The notes under the pieces: generated by a model
Told to the model about the DNA's origin: nothing
The model's database searches: none
The model's input: only the letters and a program-made list of their open reading frames with translations
Made by a program: the position numbers and the translations under genes
Shown here: positions 7,471-10,517 of the stretch, in pieces
How positions within the stretch are numbered: position 1 is the first letter of the stretch
Layout of the letters: each line of letters opens with the position of its first letter
From: Bacteroidota bacterium
Lineage (GTDB): Bacteria; Bacteroidota; Ignavibacteria; UBA10030; UBA6906
DNA: 10,517 nucleotides
Direction of reading: 5' to 3'
Assembly: GCA_003541875.1 (NCBI GenBank)
Contig: DPLS01000315.1
Location: 1 to 10,517, forward strand

Positions 7471-7499
7471 TTGTCACAATCTAAGAGGTTCCGGAGAAT
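7471..7499 (+). promoter_or_regulatory. Candidate sigma70-type promoter before the DinB-like gene
   Basis: TTGTCA (7471-7476, 5 of 6 matches to the -35 consensus) and GAGAAT (7494-7499, 4 of 6 matches to the -10) are separated by 17 bases. The ATG at 7522 lies 23 bases downstream of the -10, so the leader would be short. The same TTG could be misread as a start codon for a longer protein. Support is only the hexamer match and position. Confidence 0.25.
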
Positions 7500-7521
7500 C
7501 CAAACAGACATAGGTTTCATC

Positions 7522-8013
7522 ATGATTAGCGAACATATATCGCCCCGCAGAATCCTTCTCCTGCGAATGATTGACGAGGCTTTCGAGAAAAAGGCATGGC
7601 ACGGCCCAAACTTGAGAGGGTCATTGCGGGGCATTTCAGCATCGCAAGCGGCATGGAGCCCAGGGAGCAAACGTCACAACATTTGGGAAATTGCGTTCCA
7701 TGCCGCCTACTGGAAATATGCCGTCCGACGTCGGATTCTTGGCGAGAAACGTGGGTCATTTCCACTCAAAGGCAGCAACTGGTTCCGCCGTCCGGTTGAA
7801 CCCACGGAAGAAGCGTGGCACGCAGACGTGCGACTACTTGAGGACACACATATCAACATGCGTCAAACGATCGAGTGCATTCCGGAAGACACACTGGACA
7901 GAATTCAAGGAAACACACAATACACGTACGTGCAACTCATCTGTGGAATTGCAGCACATGACCTGTACCACACGGGCCAGATACAACTTCTCAAGAAACT
8001 CCAACAAAAATAA
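7522..8013 (+). CDS. DinB-family (DinB_2) putative metal-dependent protein
   Basis: This is a 163-residue four-helix-bundle protein of the DinB/YfiT-like superfamily. Members bind a divalent metal through three histidines; some act as thiol transferases (bacillithiol or mycothiol dependent), but most are uncharacterised. From ATG 7522, the helix-2 segment HNIWEIAFHAAYWKY (52-66) carries the ligand His60. The C-terminal AHDLYHTGQIQLLKK (145-159) carries the HxxxH pair His146 and His150, so the full His triad is intact. AGG at 7512-7514, 7 bases upstream, supports ATG 7522; a TTG at 7471 would add 17 residues with no family resemblance. Length is typical. The M14 peptidase gene begins 7 bases after its stop, so the two are probably cotranscribed. 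The name reflects the E. coli damage-inducible family label for this fold, not the DNA polymerase IV also called DinB. Confidence 0.86.
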   Translation: MISEHISPRRILLLRMIDEAFEKKAWHGPNLRGSLRGISASQAAWSPGSKRHNIWEIAFHAAYWKYAVRRRILGEKRGSFPLKGSNWFRRPVEPTEEAWHADVRLLEDTHINMRQTIECIPEDTLDRIQGNTQYTYVQLICGIAAHDLYHTGQIQLLKKLQQK

Positions 8014-8020
8014 TCGAACG

Positions 8021-9784
8021 ATGCCCAAAGATCCTTTCCTCAGACGACCGTCGAACATCCCGGATGGGTGGATTACGCCTTTTGAATTTTCCAACCATCG
8101 GGAATCGCCACGTTACACCGAGACGATGGCATATTTCAACAAACTCGCCGCCGCATCTCCTCACGCAAAGATGTTCTCGTTCGGAGTTTCACCTCAAGGC
8201 AGAGACCTGAACTATCTTGTCGTCTCTAATGGGAATGAATTCCAACCGCAGCAGGCTCACAGCAGTTGGAAAACCATTGTGTTGATTCAGAACGGCATCC
8301 ATGCCGGCGAGATTGACGGAAAAGACGCGAGCATGTTGCTGCTGCGAGAGATCCTTGTTACAAAAGAGAAGCAACATCTCCTGGACAAACTCATCCTGTT
8401 GGTTGTCCCGATTCTCAATGTGGATGGCCACGAACGGATAAGTCCCGCCAACAGGCCAAATCAGAATGGACCGAAAGAGATGGGATGGCGGACCACATCG
8501 CACAATCTCAACCTTAACCGGGACTATATGAAAGCGGATGCGCCGGAGATGCGGGCACTGCTCAGACTGTACTCTTCCTGGCTCCCGGATTTCCTTATCG
8601 ACAACCACACGACTGATGGTGCCGACTATCAATATCACCTCACCTACGCAATTGAACGGCACCAGAACATCGATGCCGCGTTAAGCCGGTGGGGCAGGGA
8701 TAGTCTGATGCCTGCCATCCTCACCGACATTGAGGAAGAGGGATTTCTTGCGGCACCCTACATCGATGTTGAGGGAAACGATCTTCAGAAGGGCATCACC
8801 ATTGACGCGACTCTTCCGCGATATTCGACAGGCTACGCAGCGGTCCAGAACAGGTTGAGTCTGCTCGTCGAGACGCACTCTCTCAAGCCATTTGAAGAAA
8901 GGGTGTACGCTACAAAAGCGATCAACGAAGCCACCTTGCAGTACATCAGCACAAACGGCTCAACGCTGAAGAAACTCAACCGCGAAGCAGACGAGCTCGC
9001 GGTTCAGGTGTTCTGCAAAGAACAACAGCCCCTTCCCATCGAAATCGCCTGCACGGCTGAGACAACATCGTTCCGGTTCAAAGGATTTGAATCCTTTCAA
9101 GAAGTAAGTCCCATTTCCGGCTCGAAAGTGGTGAGGTACACCACAACACCGGTGGAATTTACAATTCCTCTTTTCGATCGCGCTGAAGTTCTGAAATCGG
9201 TGGTCGTACCGAGTGCATATTGCATTCCCGAACAGTTCAGTTCAGTGATAGAAAGACTACTTGTGCATGGTATCGAAGTCGAGACATTACACAGCGAGCA
9301 CAAGTGTGTAGTCGAGCGCTATAGGTTCAAGGATGTCAGGCTTGCCCCGCGGCCGTATGAGGGCCGCCAACTTGTGAACTGCACCGTTGGAAGCTATGAC
9401 GAGAGCGTCGTCCTGGCCCACGGAACATTCATCGTACCAACTGCACAGCGTACGGTGAGAGTGATAGCCAATCTTCTCGAGCCAGATTCGCCGGATTCCT
9501 TTGTCCGTTGGGGATTCTTCAATGCCTTCTTCGAACGAAAGGAGTATGCAGAACCATACATTATGGAGCCAATTGCTCGGGAAATGATGCAGAAGGATCA
9601 CAGACTTCGGGAGGAATTCTACAAGAGACTTGACGAAGATGAACCGTTTCGGGATGACCCGGATGCGCGGTTGGAATTCTTCTATCGACGCTCCCCCTAT
9701 TTCGACGTGGCAGAGATGGTCTATCCCATCATGCGCATCATCGATCCGCTGGCATTCGCACGCCTGAGCCGTTCTCTTTCTTGA
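8021..9784 (+). CDS. M14-family zinc carboxypeptidase
   Basis: This 587-residue protein has the zinc carboxypeptidase core in order. NGIHAGEIDGKDA (91-103) supplies His94 and Glu97 (HxxE). VVPILNVDGHER (128-139) follows. NLNRDY (164-169) has the substrate-carboxylate-binding Asn-Arg pair. DNHTTDG (194-200) supplies the third zinc ligand His196, and LLVETHS (281-287) supplies the catalytic Glu284. The catalytic part ends near residue 300. The remaining 290 residues form an extension with a distinctive SFVRWGFFNAFFERKEYAEP segment (493-512) that I associate with M14 peptidases of this type. Expected activity is removal of C-terminal residues from peptides or peptidoglycan stems; the substrate is unknown. 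The ATG at 8021 lies 7 bases after the DinB-like stop and has no clear ribosome site, which suggests translational coupling. The frame is open far upstream, but only as antisense-free overlap with the DinB-like gene. From this start no signal peptide is visible, so the enzyme would be cytosolic. Confidence 0.9.
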   Translation: MPKDPFLRRPSNIPDGWITPFEFSNHRESPRYTETMAYFNKLAAASPHAKMFSFGVSPQGRDLNYLVVSNGNEFQPQQAHSSWKTIVLIQNGIHAGEIDGKDASMLLLREILVTKEKQHLLDKLILLVVPILNVDGHERISPANRPNQNGPKEMGWRTTSHNLNLNRDYMKADAPEMRALLRLYSSWLPDFLIDNHTTDGADYQYHLTYAIERHQNIDAALSRWGRDSLMPAILTDIEEEGFLAAPYIDVEGNDLQKGITIDATLPRYSTGYAAVQNRLSLLVETHSLKPFEERVYATKAINEATLQYISTNGSTLKKLNREADELAVQVFCKEQQPLPIEIACTAETTSFRFKGFESFQEVSPISGSKVVRYTTTPVEFTIPLFDRAEVLKSVVVPSAYCIPEQFSSVIERLLVHGIEVETLHSEHKCVVERYRFKDVRLAPRPYEGRQLVNCTVGSYDESVVLAHGTFIVPTAQRTVRVIANLLEPDSPDSFVRWGFFNAFFERKEYAEPYIMEPIAREMMQKDHRLREEFYKRLDEDEPFRDDPDARLEFFYRRSPYFDVAEMVYPIMRIIDPLAFARLSRSLS

Positions 9785-9785
9785 A

Positions 9786-10112
9786 GGTATTGTTAATCTT
9801 GTAGAGACGGCGACGGGTTTAAATTTATGGACTGAGTGGGCGAAGATCGAGGTACGACCGGATTACACACTCGCCGAACATGGAAACGACTATGCGGACC
9901 TCATTATCTCACTTGCAAAACAGGAGCAGCCCGATTTGTCAGGCTACAATGCGTCAGAAGTTGTTTGGAAGCTACAAAAGAAGAATCACGCGGGACTCAT
10001 CGTCCGTTCGTCGCGCTACGAGCGCGTGGAGGAGTTGATGAAGGACTCCACAAAAAGATTCTACAAAGATTTCTTCGCAACACAACCACTGCCCTCAAAG
10101 GCAACGGACTGA
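9786..10112 (+). pseudogene. Start-less C-terminal coding fragment (gene remnant), about 108 codons
   Basis: Directly after the peptidase stop, the frame running from 9768 to the TGA at 10110-10112 is open and reads like genuine protein. It contains LVETATGLNLWTEWAKIE, then DYADLIISLAKQEQPD, SEVVWKLQKKNHAGLIV and KRFYKDFFATQPLP. It is balanced, rich in Trp/Tyr/acidic residues, and has an amphipathic helix near its end. The frame has no ATG, GTG or TTG before an internal TTG at 9936, so the protein-like N-terminal portion cannot be initiated normally. I read it as the last third or less of a larger gene whose front has been lost. The ETATGLNLW segment loosely recalls the E-x-VTG-x-DLV stretch near the end of ATP-grasp/biotin-carboxylase domains, but this is a weak resemblance. 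The alternative reading frame at 9836-10129 is Arg/Cys-rich and is a shadow of this one. An assembly junction or a frameshift from the peptidase gene are other explanations. Confidence 0.55.
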
Positions 10113-10179
10113 ACACACCAAGCGATTGATTGTCGGCACACTTGAGGCGTCTGGGAGTTCAGCGACATCGAATAATGTT

Positions 10180-10517
10180 TCACACCACCTCTTTTCCCTT
10201 CTCCTTTGAAAAGTATGTGTACATCGCCGGAATGACAAACAGCGTCAGCACAAGGGAAAAGAAGAGTCCGCCGATCACAACAGTCCCCATCGACACGCGG
10301 CTCTTCGCACTGCCACCGAGCGCAAGAGCGATCGGCAATGCGCCGAGCATGGTGGCAAGACTCGTCATGAGAATTGGACGGAAGCGCGCTGCTGCTGCAA
10401 ACTGCGCCGCCTCGAGAAGTCTCACGCCTTTTTCTTTCTGCTGGTTGGCAAACTCAACGATCAAGATGCCGTTCTTTGTTACCAACCCGATCAGCATGAT
10501 GATGCCGATCTGGCTGA
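10180..10517 (-). CDS. RND-family efflux transporter permease, C-terminal part (cut by window edge)
   Basis: This is the last 112 residues of an inner-membrane proton-driven pump of the AcrB/MexB/HAE1 type, which exports drugs or other amphiphiles through a periplasmic adaptor and outer-membrane channel. The visible part contains SQIGIIMLIGLVTKNGILIV, the next-to-last helix region with the Lys-Asn pair seen as SAKNAILIVEF in AcrB. The cytoplasmic loop motif RFRPILMTSLATMLGALP follows, then SMGTVVIGGL and the final helix FFSLVLTLFVIPAMYTYF with a short charged tail. The frame continues without interruption to base 10517, so the apparent ATG at 10497 is an internal Met and the true start lies beyond the window. 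It converges on the coding fragment, with 67 bases between stops and no clear terminator hairpin there. Family assignment is very secure; the substrate is unknown. Confidence 0.95.
   Translation of the reverse strand, partial: SQIGIIMLIGLVTKNGILIVEFANQQKEKGVRLLEAAQFAAAARFRPILMTSLATMLGALPIALALGGSAKSRVSMGTVVIGGLFFSLVLTLFVIPAMYTYFSKEKGKEVV

Noticed and set aside
7691-8020. N-terminal extension of the M14 frame back into the DinB-like gene
   Set aside because: The extension reads the DinB-like coding sequence out of frame, giving Lys/Arg/Thr-rich junk; ATG 8021 starts just before recognisable sequence.
8189-8662. 157-codon minus-strand open frame inside the M14 gene
   Set aside because: It lies antisense to the catalytic zinc-binding segments, which are unmistakably coding on the plus strand.
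9774-9790. Programmed +1 frameshift joining the M14 peptidase to the downstream fragment
   Set aside because: The context before the TGA (TCT) is not a good slippery codon, and no Shine-Dalgarno-like stimulator sits just upstream; kept only as a minor alternative.
9836-10129. 97-codon plus-strand frame with an ATG-like start opposite the gene remnant
   Set aside because: The product is Arg/Cys-rich and motif-free, while another frame of the same strand gives a well-composed protein; it is treated as a shadow.

Overview
This window looks like chromosomal DNA from a Gram-negative bacterium. Two features point to an outer membrane and a double-membrane envelope: an outer-membrane TonB-dependent receptor and the C-terminus of an inner-membrane RND efflux pump. 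The mixture of a WcaI-type glycosyltransferase, a VpsJ-like alpha/alpha-toroid protein, a DinB_2-type protein and an M14 peptidase with a long C-terminal extension fits the Bacteroidota/Chlorobiota/Ignavibacteria group best. That placement is inference and no marker gene proves it. There are no rRNA or tRNA genes, CRISPR arrays, insertion sequences or phage genes. At least three genes seem to start at TTG and none of the coding regions is compositionally startling by eye.

Layout. Bases 1-252 hold no gene I can support. Bases 253-4875 are a plus-strand run: ispE (MEP isoprenoid pathway), a TonB-dependent receptor, a LOG/SLOG-family nucleotide-binding protein and a SAM-dependent methyltransferase. 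The last three overlap at their stop/start codons (TTGA-type and ATGA-type) and are probably one translationally coupled unit. Bases 4942-6183, on the minus strand, encode a family-4 glycosyltransferase that converges on the methyltransferase. A 58-base divergent gap with a perfect 8-bp inverted repeat separates it from a plus-strand alpha/alpha-toroid protein of the type found in exopolysaccharide clusters (6242-7432). A DinB-like metal-binding protein and an M14 metallocarboxypeptidase follow, only 7 bases apart. After the peptidase comes an open frame (9786-10112) with no usable start codon that reads like the tail of a larger protein. The window ends inside a minus-strand RND transporter gene.

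How the genes fit together. Methyltransferase, glycosyltransferase and toroid protein plausibly form a small, split-orientation cell-surface glycan locus. The receptor-LOG coupling is unexplained. The DinB-like/M14 pair may be co-expressed, but no shared pathway is visible. I found no clear-cut new defence or mobile system. The best candidates for a second look are the orphan C-terminal coding fragment after the peptidase gene, the palindrome between the divergent glycan genes, and the atypical LOG protein coupled to the receptor.
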